A stretch of 64,000 bases of DNA from Bog-473 sp963737745 (lineage in GTDB: Bacteria > Actinomycetota > Acidimicrobiia > Acidimicrobiales > RAAP-2): NCBI GenBank assembly GCA_963737745.1, contig CAVTTR010000005.1, positions 62,001-126,000 on the forward strand. The letters are read 5' to 3'. The position numbers and the translations under genes are program-made. The notes beneath the pieces were generated by a model. That model was given only the letters and a program-made list of their open reading frames with translations. It was not told the origin of the DNA and searched no databases. Below, piece by piece: positions 45,399 through 53,150 of this stretch. Every line of letters begins with the position of its first letter. Position 1 is the first letter of the stretch.

Positions 45399-45437
45399 GC
45401 AAATGGTCTCAGGAGAGCCGACAATGAAGGGATGTCG

Positions 45438-45761
45438 ATGTACGCCGAGCTGCTCTTGAGCGCGCAAGAAGGTCTGCACGGCGATCTGCGTGGCGAGGAA
45501 CTGCTCTGCTATGTGCTTGATCGTCGGTCAGACATGTTGACGTCCCGACCCGTCACGCGCGCTAGTGCCATTTCCGCGCTGGCACTGGAAGTGGCATACG
45601 ACAGCGCCCTGCTCAGGCTCTGCGCGCTGGAGGGCATTGAGGCCCTCCCTTCAGACTTCTCGCATCCTGCGCAAGATCGAAATCGCCTCGAGCGCGCATT
45701 GAAGGGGGTCGGTATCGACCTCCCCTCCCTTAGCCGCCGATGGAAAGACGCTCAGGACTGA
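45438..45761 (+). CDS. Small protein of unknown function in the DosR-like region
   Basis: 107 residues, or 109 if the ATG at 45432 is used; the GAAGGG site fits 45438 better. It is largely helical and slightly acidic, with YAELLLSAQEGLHGDLRGEE and ALALEVAYDSALLRLCALEG. No family is recognised and no catalytic motif is seen. It is transcribed from the same gap as the HTH-PPOX operon, so it may belong to the same hypoxia response. Its end overlaps the convergent DevR-like gene by 10 bases. Confidence 0.65.
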   Translation: MYAELLLSAQEGLHGDLRGEELLCYVLDRRSDMLTSRPVTRASAISALALEVAYDSALLRLCALEGIEALPSDFSHPAQDRNRLERALKGVGIDLPSLSRRWKDAQD

Positions 45762-46414
45762 GTTGGTTCCGGCTTGGCCACACTGGCCTTGACCTTGGTG
45801 GCATAAATGGCTGCCTCCGTACGGCTGGTCACTTTGAGCTTGGCCAACAGGTTGGTGACATAGTTCTTAATCGTCTTTTCGCTGAGGAACATCACGTCAG
45901 AGATCTGTCTGTTCGTCCTTCCCTCAGCGATGAGATCGAGGATCCGTTTTTCCTGTGGCGAGAGCGACCCGATTGCCGCATCGGACGTGGGGGGGTTCGC
46001 AATGCGTTCCACGACCTGGGCCACGGCACGAGGATCCATCAGCGATGCGCCGGCGGCCACCTTCTTCACGTCGTCGATGAGGTCGCGTGCCCTGATTTGC
46101 TTGAGGACATAGCCAGATGCACCTGCCATGACGCTGGCATACAGCGCCTCATCGTCGGCGAAGCTCGTCAGCATCAGGCAGACCAAATCGGGCATGATGG
46201 ACCGGGCGTCCCGACAGACCTCTATGCCGCTGCCGTCTTCGAGACGGACATCCAAGATGGCCACGTCGGGTTTGGCCAGGGGAATCCGTGCCAGCGCCTC
46301 GGCCCCCGTCGACGCCTCGCCGACGACTTCGATGCCATCGTCGCTCTCGAGCAGGCTCCGAACACCTTCCCGAACGAGTTCGTGGTCATCGAGTAAAAAG
46401 ACACGGATCGCCAC
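45752..46414 (-). CDS. devR: DevR/DosR-like response regulator (NarL/LuxR family)
   Basis: 220 residues from GTG 46414 (ATG 46435 is possible). The receiver domain starts VAIRVFLLDDHELVREGV with phospho-acceptor D55 in AILDVRLEDGSG. The LuxR-type output domain is at about 150-205 (LSPQEKRILDLIAEGRTNRQ; MFLSEKTIKNYVTNLLAKL), closely matching the DNA-recognition helix of M. tuberculosis DevR (KTVKNYV). It should bind GGGAC-N4-GTCCC boxes, found at 45342, 45379 and 48290. It is divergent from its probable kinase, unlike the devR-devS operon of mycobacteria. Confidence 0.88.
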   Translation of the reverse strand: MAIRVFLLDDHELVREGVRSLLESDDGIEVVGEASTGAEALARIPLAKPDVAILDVRLEDGSGIEVCRDARSIMPDLVCLMLTSFADDEALYASVMAGASGYVLKQIRARDLIDDVKKVAAGASLMDPRAVAQVVERIANPPTSDAAIGSLSPQEKRILDLIAEGRTNRQISDVMFLSEKTIKNYVTNLLAKLKVTSRTEAAIYATKVKASVAKPEPTQS

Positions 46415-46469
46415 AGCACCATCATGACAGCGCATCACCCGGCGGCGTAGCGCCCGGGCCATCGACGCC

Positions 46470-47630
46470 ATGTCCGGGCCGCAGCCAGGGAGTACGGTCA
46501 CGAGGGTGCCGTATCGTCGCGTCAAGAGCCCGGCCAAGCTGAGCCGCCTGATGGACGCCGTGCTCATGATCGAGGCCGATGTCGAACTCTCGATCCTTCT
46601 CCGCCACCTCGTTGAAGAAGCGTGTTCCTTGGTGGACGCCCGCTACGGCGCGCTGGGCGTACTCAACGAAGACCGCACCGGGCTCGAACAGTTCTTAACC
46701 GTCGGCCTCAATGAAGAGGAAGAGGGCCGCATCGGGCGTAGGCCAACTGGGCGAGGAGTACTCGGGCTTCTCATCACCGATCCTCAACCACTGCGGCTCG
46801 ACGATCTGGCCGAGCATCCCGATAGTTACGGATTCCCCCACGGCCACCCACCCATGAAGTCGTTCCTCGGGCTTCCTGTTCGGTCCCGCGGTTCGGTCTA
46901 CGGCAACCTCTACCTGACGGAGAAGCACGGAGCCGACGCATTCAGCGACGAGGACGTCGCCATGGCCGAGGCCCTTGCGCTGGCGGCAGGAATTGCGATT
47001 GAGAACACGCGGTTGCACGACCGGGTCCGCATCCTTAGCGTCCTCGATGACCGCGACCGGATTGCCCGCGACCTCCACGACCGGGTCATTCAGCGCATTT
47101 TCGCCGCAGGCATGACCTTGCAGGGAGCGACCCAGCTCAAGGAGGTAGCCCCCGTCCTCGACAAGGTCAACAAAGCGATCGACGACCTCGACGCAACCAT
47201 CACGGAGATCCGGACAGCCATCTTCGAACTGGATAGCGATGCCACTCGGGGCTTGCGTCACGCAGTGCTCAAACTGGTCGACGAACTAGTTTCCATATTG
47301 GGGTCACGCCCGGAGGTCACATTTTTCGGTGCCATTGACCACGCCGTACCGCAACCAGTGGCCGACCATCTGTTAGCGGTTCTGAGAGAGGGGCTCACGA
47401 ACGCGGGAAAGCACGCCCAGGCAACCCAGTTTTCGGTCATCGTGTCCGCCGGCGACGAGGTGTCACTGGAAGTGATCGACAACGGAGTCGGCATCACGTC
47501 GCACCGTGTCGGGAGCGCCGGGATGGGATTATCCAACCTACGCAGCCGGGCCGAAAAGCTCGGCGGCACACTGGAGATCCACGACGCACCAGATGGTGGA
47601 ACCCGTCTGGTCTGGAAAGTTCCGGTCTAG
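46470..47630 (+). CDS. devS: DevS/DosT-like histidine kinase with a single GAF domain
   Basis: 386 residues. One GAF domain (about 35-185) includes GFPHGHPPMKSFLGLPVRSR and GNLYLTEK. By alignment with DevS GAF-A, the proximal heme His (H149) corresponds to H126 and the distal Tyr (Y171) to Y148, with the same 22-residue gap. The kinase core has the H-box RDRIARDLHDRVIQRIF (H203) and an HATPase with NAGKHAQ and GMGLSNLRSRAE. DevS/DosT have two GAF domains; this has one. It probably senses O2, NO or CO through heme. It ends 4 bases into the convergent GNAT gene. Confidence 0.87.
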   Translation: MSGPQPGSTVTRVPYRRVKSPAKLSRLMDAVLMIEADVELSILLRHLVEEACSLVDARYGALGVLNEDRTGLEQFLTVGLNEEEEGRIGRRPTGRGVLGLLITDPQPLRLDDLAEHPDSYGFPHGHPPMKSFLGLPVRSRGSVYGNLYLTEKHGADAFSDEDVAMAEALALAAGIAIENTRLHDRVRILSVLDDRDRIARDLHDRVIQRIFAAGMTLQGATQLKEVAPVLDKVNKAIDDLDATITEIRTAIFELDSDATRGLRHAVLKLVDELVSILGSRPEVTFFGAIDHAVPQPVADHLLAVLREGLTNAGKHAQATQFSVIVSAGDEVSLEVIDNGVGITSHRVGSAGMGLSNLRSRAEKLGGTLEIHDAPDGGTRLVWKVPV

Positions 47631-48184
47631 GACGATCCAAGACTACAAACCCTGGCGACTCGGGAGATCGCCATTTTCAGCTCCACCGTCCCACACTCGA
47701 TCGTTGACTGAGTGGGATAGCCCGTGGCGCGGAACACAGAGAGCATGGCCTCGTTCGTCACCAAGACCTCGGCCAACAGGCAACTGATACCGGCCCTCCT
47801 GGCCCACCGCGGCCAAACGATGGAGCAGCATGGTCGCGAGCCCGTGGTGCTGGAAAGCGTCGGCAACCACGAATGCGACCTCAGCTTGCGTGGGGTCAAC
47901 CAGGCGGTCGTAGCGGCCTACCGCAATGAGCTCGTCGTCTTGTTCCACCACCAAGGCCACGCGGTCTCGGCCATCCACTTCGGTCAAATGTGCGACCTCG
48001 GCTACCTCCAAGACGAGGTGTGGGTAGAAGTACCGGGACGTGATCGACACCGCGAGAGGCGTGCGTGAAACCGAATAAGAGCGTTGGCGTCCGCCGGTGA
48101 TATCGGTCGGATGAGAGCTTTGCTTCGGTCGCCTAGCTCGAACACGTCGTCGGGGTCTGACGGGACGGTCCTCATATGCATCAT
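47627..48184 (-). pseudogene. GNAT acetyltransferase, disrupted by two frameshifts
   Basis: Three reading frames must be joined: MRTVPSDPDDVFELGDRSK with PISPADANALIRFHARLS, then FYPHLVLEVAEVAHLTEVD with VALVVEQDDELIAVGRYDRL, then ISCLLAEVLVTNEAMLSVF. Together they give a GNAT domain with acetyl-CoA loop QHHGLATMLLHRL, about 185 residues. Shift one (about 48044-48060) fits a missing G; shift two (about 47783-47805) fits an extra G in a GGG run. GNAT proteins fused or adjacent to DosR-type genes occur in actinobacteria and may acetylate metabolic enzymes. The start among three nearby ATGs is uncertain. Confidence 0.7.
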
Positions 48185-48213
48185 CGTGGCAGGGAAAGGG
48201 TTCGGTCGATAGA

Positions 48214-48250
48214 AGCAATTGGTCCTCTTTTCTCGAGCAATTGGTCCTCT
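48214..48250. repeat. 15-bp direct repeat, 22-bp period
   Basis: AGCAATTGGTCCTCT occurs at 48214-48228 and again, identical, at 48236-48250, two helical turns apart. Each copy carries GGTCC, a DosR half-site-like core. It lies in the divergent gap between the GNAT gene and the universal stress gene. Confidence 0.7.
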
Positions 48251-48289
48251 GACGTCCGAGACCCAGGAAGGGACCCTTTGCCCTGATCC

Positions 48290-48308
48290 TTGGGACCTTC
48301 GTCCCTAC
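48290..48308. promoter_or_regulatory. DosR/DevR-like box C
   Basis: TTGGGACCTTCGTCCCTAC has a perfect GGGAC-N4-GTCCC core. It lies 72 bases upstream of the universal stress protein ATG, a usual distance for a DosR activator site. A weaker box-like stretch lies around 48268-48282. Confidence 0.65.
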
Positions 48309-48379
48309 GCGGTGGCTCCAATCCCACGTGAGGATGGAACGCACGACGATGGCATGCACAAGAGGGAGAGGCCGGAGAG

Positions 48380-48847
48380 ATGAAGAACAAGACCACCGAG
48401 ACGAGCAAGGGCAGACACGACGGTGAGCTGAGAATCGTCGTCGGAGTTGATGGTTCGCCGTGTGCCGATCGTGCGGTCGATTTTGCGGCCCACGAAGCGG
48501 CCCGCTGGGGCGCGCTACTCCACGTGATATGCGCCTTCGAAGTTGACCCCAATGCGGGCTGGGTCGTCCTGCCACTCGAGCCCTACGAGGAGACCGCTGC
48601 CTCACATGTCAGCGCAGCGCTCTCCCGGATCCACGACCTGGAGCCTGACGTTGTGACGAAGGGGGAGCACATTCACGGCGCGGCCGGCAACGCTCTCGTT
48701 GCGGCGAGCCAGGGCGCATCGTTGCTCGTGGTCGGAAGCCGAGGACGAGGCGAGCTAGCCAGCCTCATCCTCGGGTCGGTCTCCGAGCATTGCCTGCACC
48801 ACGTCGAGGCATGCCCGATCGTTATCGTCCGGCTCAGCGGTTGCTGA
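48380..48847 (+). CDS. Universal stress protein
   Basis: 155 residues, single UspA domain. RIVVGVDGSPCADRAVDFA opens the fold and GSRGRGELASLILGSVSEH holds the ATP-binding G-2x-G-9x-G-S pattern, so it is probably an ATP-binding Usp. GGAGAG precedes the ATG. Box C and the direct repeat upstream suggest control by the DevR-like regulator, as for several mycobacterial Usp genes. It likely supports survival under low oxygen; the mechanism is not evident. Confidence 0.9.
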   Translation: MKNKTTETSKGRHDGELRIVVGVDGSPCADRAVDFAAHEAARWGALLHVICAFEVDPNAGWVVLPLEPYEETAASHVSAALSRIHDLEPDVVTKGEHIHGAAGNALVAASQGASLLVVGSRGRGELASLILGSVSEHCLHHVEACPIVIVRLSGC

Positions 48848-48966
48848 ATACCTGGCGATTCACGCATAAGGCGCCCGGTGGCGTGCTGGGGCCTGCCGGC
48901 TAGGCATCTTCAGTTCACCCAAGTCGACGGACACGACCAAATGCCGCCCCGGGACCGGCTATGGCC

Positions 48967-50463
48967 TCAGCACGGTCGGGGGTCGAATGAGGGAACGGAA
49001 GTGGTCGGGGAGGATGAGCTCGATGACGAGCCTCCCGACTTCTTCGTCCTCACCGTCGTGGGAACGGTGCTGGTGGTGGTTGTTGTGGTGGGAGCGGTTT
49101 CCGTCACGGTCTCAGGATCGCCATATTGGTTCAGAGGAGGGGTCGAGGGCGTTTGGGGTGCACCATCGAGAAAGGCGGCGATCGTCTGGCTGGCCGCAGG
49201 TTCCTGCACCACCTCTACCTCCTCGTTGCCGTAGGGGGCGTAGACCCCGGGTGTCGTCGGCAGCGTAAAGGAGTTGAGTGACGAACCAGAGAGAGCGTGA
49301 TAGCGCTCGGCCAACGAGAGCAGCGTGGTCGGCCCGAGCTTGCTGTCCAGAGTGACATCGTGAGCCAGAGACGAAATGAACGAGGCCACGGAGAGCGGGT
49401 TGTACGTGGACTTGGCCTTGTCGATCACGGCTTCGACAATCAGGTTCTGGCGCTCGATCCGTCCAATGTCGGACGAGAGATCGCTCATCCACTCCCCATC
49501 CTTGAAATACTCGAAGTGCCGCGATCGTGAAAGCGCTAATGCCTGCGCTCCCGTGAGGGTCTGACATCCCGTGGTTGTTACATCGAGTCCGGTGCAGTTC
49601 TCATACACACCGTTGCTGTTGCAGTCGCCGTAGTCGCGTACCGGATAGGGCAGATCCATGTTGATTCCATGGAGCGCATTCACCATGTCCATGAGGCCGA
49701 AAAAGTTGACCACGATCCAGTGCGTAATGGGAATGCCGAACGTATGCTCGATCGTTTTGACGAGCCCGTTGGCACCGGTACCGCTCGGATTTGGATCGTT
49801 GGGACCGGTTGCAAATGCGGCGTTGATCTTGTTGGGGCTCGAGACACCCGAAGATGAAGGCACGCCCGACAGCGTGACCAAGGTGTCTCGCGGGATTGAC
49901 AGGGTGCTCGCCGTACCGGTCTTCGGGTCGACGTGAACGATCTTGATGGTGTCGCTGCGCTGCCCGCCGGCCGTGACCTGATTACCGAACTGCTTGGCCT
50001 CGGCCGCCGTCTCTCCTTGCCGGGTATCGGAACCTATTACTAAGACGTTAAACGGCGCACCATCAGCCACGGCGACGCAACTGGCGCACGCGGCCGTCTT
50101 GATCTGACCGAACTCGTAGCGGAAATAGCCATACCCGGCGCCGGCGATCAGCAGGATAAGCACGACCACCGACGACACCACCGTGACTACTTTTCGCCGC
50201 CGGGTCCATCGAACCCTGCCGCCTCGTCGCAGCGGCCGGTTTCGCTCAGCGCTTTGTTCGATCCGCGCCCCGAGAGCGGTCAGGCCGGCCTCGTTGGCTA
50301 CCGGGGCCGATCTCGCGGGCTGAGGCAATTCGATCACCGCCCGCCATACTGCCTGCGGCCGGATTCTGGTCCCTGCGGCCAGGCTGTCGGCCCAGCGCCG
50401 CGAGGCCTTCCTCATTGGCCACGCGATTACGTCTCCGACCAGGAGAGGAGCGGCGGGACCCAT
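48967..50463 (-). CDS. LytR-CpsA-Psr (LCP) family protein
   Basis: 498 residues. A basic cytoplasmic part of about 85 residues, one membrane helix at about 90-112 (VVTVVSSVVVLILLIAGAGYGYF), then the LCP domain at about 135-400: FNVLVIGSDTRQG, GGQRSDTIKIVHVD, TLSIPRDTLV and GRIERQNLIVEAVI. LCP proteins attach glycopolymers to peptidoglycan. The tail is Thr/Ser-rich. The N-terminus is doubtful: in another frame from 50488 an 80-residue stretch carries VANEEGLAALG, very like VANEAGLTALG of this frame, so an extra base could again be involved. Confidence 0.85.
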   Translation of the reverse strand: MGPAAPLLVGDVIAWPMRKASRRWADSLAAGTRIRPQAVWRAVIELPQPARSAPVANEAGLTALGARIEQSAERNRPLRRGGRVRWTRRRKVVTVVSSVVVLILLIAGAGYGYFRYEFGQIKTAACASCVAVADGAPFNVLVIGSDTRQGETAAEAKQFGNQVTAGGQRSDTIKIVHVDPKTGTASTLSIPRDTLVTLSGVPSSSGVSSPNKINAAFATGPNDPNPSGTGANGLVKTIEHTFGIPITHWIVVNFFGLMDMVNALHGINMDLPYPVRDYGDCNSNGVYENCTGLDVTTTGCQTLTGAQALALSRSRHFEYFKDGEWMSDLSSDIGRIERQNLIVEAVIDKAKSTYNPLSVASFISSLAHDVTLDSKLGPTTLLSLAERYHALSGSSLNSFTLPTTPGVYAPYGNEEVEVVQEPAASQTIAAFLDGAPQTPSTPPLNQYGDPETVTETAPTTTTTTSTVPTTVRTKKSGGSSSSSSSPTTSVPSFDPRPC

Positions 50464-50796
50464 CGTCAGGGCGACGGTTGTTCGCCATGGGCGTTTACGG
50501 TACCAAGGCCGCTCGGCATGGTGTGGGCACCTGCGGAGACAGATTTATGACGCTTTCGCAACAGCCAGCTTTGTCCCTGGTCGGATGTCGCTACGAGCGG
50601 CGTATCTGCTTTTCGGGGTGGGCGGGATCGATACCCCAGCTCGCGACCCATTTGGGCGTGATGCGGATGACCTCGCGATTCATGAATGGAAGTGGCGGAT
50701 CGACATCTTCCGGCTATTTTGCGACGAACCGTTTGGGTCCACCGTGGCGAGCCGCGCCAACGGTTGACTCTTCAGGTAGGCACGCGGCGTCAGAAG
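50464..50796. other. Gap of 333 bases without a supported gene
   Basis: A possible 60-residue frame at 50585-50767 on the plus strand (MSLRAAYLLFGVGGIDTPAR...) has no ribosome site or recognisable family. No hairpin-plus-T terminator, repeat or operator is clear. It probably holds the LCP promoter on the minus strand. Confidence 0.5.
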
Positions 50797-51312
50797 TCAC
50801 GAGTCGCTCTTGTATCCGGGTGGCGGCTCATCTTGAGGCCCCAACGATGGACTGAATTCTGCGGAATACTTCTCGAACAATCCCCTCCAGTCGAGCGAGG
50901 GCTGCCGGGGCGGTTCCAGGAGGTCGAGGCATTGTTCCCAGCCCGCGGCATTGCGGGCTGCGATTCCGGCCGGTAGCTCATCGATGAGGACCAACCGAGT
51001 TCCGCTTCCCTCGACTGTGAGCTCGAACCGCAGAATTTCCTCACCCCAGGTGTAGCTGAGTAGCTTCGCCGTCTCGACGGCCAAGACCCGACCTTCGAGC
51101 GGCGTATCCATGACCTGGGGGGCGAATCGGAAGAGAATTGTTGCGCCGACCTCCCAGGAACCTCCGACCACGTCGACATCACAAGGGAACCATGACCGAA
51201 GTTCGTCACGGTCGGTGATGGCGGCCCATACCACCTCGGGTGGGTCGGCGAAGTGGCGTTCAAGTCGCAAAGCCGCCCGCAGGCCGCCAGCGAGGATTCT
51301 TGCCTCAGTCAT
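50797..51312 (-). CDS. SRPBCC/AHSA1 domain protein
   Basis: 171 residues. The AHSA1 helix-grip pattern is clear: LERHFADPPEVVWAAITDRD, LRSWFPCDVDV and YTWGEEILRFEL, ending in a helix with WEQCLDLLEPP. A very strong AAAGGAGG site precedes ATG 51312, which overlaps the ArsR stop by 4 bases. ArsR plus AHSA1 pairs are widespread; the AHSA1 protein is thought to bind a small hydrophobic molecule, the regulator to control the pair. The ligand is unknown. Confidence 0.88.
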   Translation of the reverse strand: MTEARILAGGLRAALRLERHFADPPEVVWAAITDRDELRSWFPCDVDVVGGSWEVGATILFRFAPQVMDTPLEGRVLAVETAKLLSYTWGEEILRFELTVEGSGTRLVLIDELPAGIAARNAAGWEQCLDLLEPPRQPSLDWRGLFEKYSAEFSPSLGPQDEPPPGYKSDS

Positions 51313-51626
51313 GGGGACCTCCTTTGATCGAGATGCTCTTGCAGTCGGTCGAGACGCTCGTTCCACAACTGGCGATAACCGTCCAGCCACGCCTCGAGTT
51401 CGACAAATGGCTCGGGCCGAATGCGGTACAGGCGGCGCTGCGCCTCACGACGTGCCTCGACGACGCCCGCTTCTTTCAGAACTCGGAGATGCTTTGAAAC
51501 CGCTGGTTGGCTCAACGAAAGTCTCTCAACCAGGTCCCCCACGGGACGTTCTCCCTCACGCAGCAATTCGACAAGGGCATAGCGACTGGGGTCACCCAGA
51601 ACTTGGAACGTCACTGACGTGGCCAT
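51309..51626 (-). CDS. ArsR family transcriptional regulator
   Basis: 105 residues. Winged helix of the ArsR type: FQVLGDPSRYALVELLREGE, VGDLVERLSLSQPAVSKHLRVL and EARREAQRRLYRIRPEPF. No ELCVCDL-type metal Cys motif is seen, so metal sensing is unlikely; it belongs to the group paired with AHSA1 proteins. The ATG is 7 bases after a -10 box, so the message may be leaderless. An inverted repeat overlapping start and promoter suggests self-repression. Confidence 0.92.
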   Translation of the reverse strand: MATSVTFQVLGDPSRYALVELLREGERPVGDLVERLSLSQPAVSKHLRVLKEAGVVEARREAQRRLYRIRPEPFVELEAWLDGYRQLWNERLDRLQEHLDQRRSP

Positions 51627-51663
51627 ACGGCCTAATATGCCCTATGGCTTATATAGCTGTCAA
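51622..51663 (-). promoter_or_regulatory. ArsR promoter and inverted-repeat operator
   Basis: On the minus strand TTGACA (51663-51658) and CATATT (51639-51634) are 18 bases apart, and the ATG follows 7 bases later. Arms GCCATA and TATGGC (51648-51643 and 51627-51622) frame the -10 and the start codon. This fits a self-repressed, possibly leaderless promoter. Confidence 0.55.
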
Positions 51664-51879
51664 GTAATACATAGCAACGGAGGGGTTTGGTGTGGTGGCA
51701 TCAGAGCCCACCAGCCGTACTGCGAGCCCCAGAGCACGTGGTGAGGGCTTGAGGGAGGTCCGCCTTGCCCCGAGTGGCCGCCTCAACGGCGCTGCAGGAT
51801 GGAAATGAGCCGAGCACGGTAGTGAGAAAGTGAAAGGCTCGAAAGACACGCAATGGCACGAACCAAGGAGCGAATGAAC

Positions 51880-52257
51880 ATGACAGGGCCTTACGCCGAC
51901 AGTCCGGGTCGATGGAAGACCGTGTCGATGGAGGACGGGCGCGTGGAAATGTCCTGGACGCCGACGACCGATATGGCGAATCCCTTCGGGAGCGTCCACG
52001 GCGGAATCATCGCTACCCTCATCGATGAGGTGACGGGAGCGGCCCTGGTGTCGACCATCGAGTCCCCTACTGCACCAACCGTTTCCCTGAACGTCGAGTA
52101 TCTCTATGCGATTCCGACCGGTGCGTCGTACACCGCGGTCGGTGAGATCGTGCGACGAGGTCGAGCGCTGGCGATTGTCGATGCGCGCATCATGAACGAG
52201 GAGGGCAAGGTTTTCGCTCGGGGAACGTGCATCTTTCAGATTCCCCGTCCGAAGTGA
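51880..52257 (+). CDS. PaaI-type acyl-CoA thioesterase (hotdog fold)
   Basis: 125 residues from ATG 51880, with AAGGAG about 9 bases upstream; ATGs at 51874 and 51853 are alternatives. The hotdog signature NPFGSVHGGIIATLIDEVTG at about residues 33-52 contains the HGG loop and the catalytic acidic residue of the PaaI/4HBT family. It hydrolyses acyl- or aryl-CoA thioesters. It is convergent with the catabolic genes to the right and may release trapped CoA from them. Confidence 0.88.
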   Translation: MTGPYADSPGRWKTVSMEDGRVEMSWTPTTDMANPFGSVHGGIIATLIDEVTGAALVSTIESPTAPTVSLNVEYLYAIPTGASYTAVGEIVRRGRALAIVDARIMNEEGKVFARGTCIFQIPRPK

Positions 52258-52269
52258 TTCTCCTTGGTG

Positions 52270-53136
52270 TCAGCTCTTGATGAGCTCGTCCGCCCACTCC
52301 ATGAGCTGTGGTGTAAGCAGGTGCCAACGATCGAACAGAGTGCCGCCTCCGGCATTCCGGTTCCCGCTTCGCTCCATCCATTCGCGGTCGCCCCAGGGCG
52401 GCTCAGCCAGTCTGGCGTTGGGGAGGTTGGCCGCCAACCGCTCCGAGGTGGCGCGGGTGTGGTTCATGTCGCTCTCGCCACTGCGAAAGACGAGAATGGG
52501 CACCGTCAGCGCGGACGCCTCCTCATCGCTCAGGCCGGGCACGAGAGGATCGCCACAGGCGCAGTACGCATGGGCCCAACGCTCCATCGTCTCGCGGAAC
52601 ACCTTCGGGTCCTGAGCCAGGAAGCGGTCCCGGTTGCGCGGGTTGCGGCGGATGACCTCTTCCCACGTCTCGAGATTGGCCACGTCCTCCATGGTGCCGT
52701 TCCAGATCGCCCTCAGGGAGGGGAAGCAGTAGACGCTCGCCAGCGTCATGTTGCCCATTGGGCCGCCGCTGATCCACCATATACCCAGACCAGCCGCCAC
52801 ATCGGGGTGACGGGCTGCCGTCAGCAGCGAGATGCGGGCGCCACCTGAGCCACCGATGATGATCGTGGGCCCAACGTCGAGGTGGCGCAGGAGAGCAGCG
52901 AGGGTGTCCGCCTGCAGGATCGACTCACTGGAACCCGAGAAATCGACCGAAGACTCGCCGACGTTGGGCCGGTCCCAGATGATCGCCTGTTGCCCGCGGT
53001 CAGCGAGCGCCTGCCCGAATTCCCGCACGCCCCCGTAGTCCTTGCTGAAACGCCCGCCCGGGGTGATGACCCAGGGCCGACCTGAGCCGATGACCTCATA
53101 CGCGATCTCGAGATCGCCGATCTCAGCAATAGGCAT
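52270..53136 (-). CDS. Alpha/beta hydrolase
   Basis: 288 residues. Alpha/beta hydrolase core with WDRPNVGESS after strand 4, nucleophile elbow GGSGGA (Ser in GxSxG) near residue 97, an acid in VPILVFRSGESDMNHTRA and a His near the C-terminus (WGDREWMERS... FDRWHLL). Dehalogenases, esterases and C-C hydrolases share this layout. It starts 14 bases before the downstream amidohydrolase region ends and runs in the same direction, so it may join the catabolic set. Confidence 0.85.
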   Translation of the reverse strand: MPIAEIGDLEIAYEVIGSGRPWVITPGGRFSKDYGGVREFGQALADRGQQAIIWDRPNVGESSVDFSGSSESILQADTLAALLRHLDVGPTIIIGGSGGARISLLTAARHPDVAAGLGIWWISGGPMGNMTLASVYCFPSLRAIWNGTMEDVANLETWEEVIRRNPRNRDRFLAQDPKVFRETMERWAHAYCACGDPLVPGLSDEEASALTVPILVFRSGESDMNHTRATSERLAANLPNARLAEPPWGDREWMERSGNRNAGGGTLFDRWHLLTPQLMEWADELIKS

Positions 53137-53150
53137 CCAGAGAGTGGATC

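Noticed and set aside
50585..50767. 60-codon ORF in the gap before the AHSA1 gene
   Set aside because: No ribosome site, family or coding bias I can defend.
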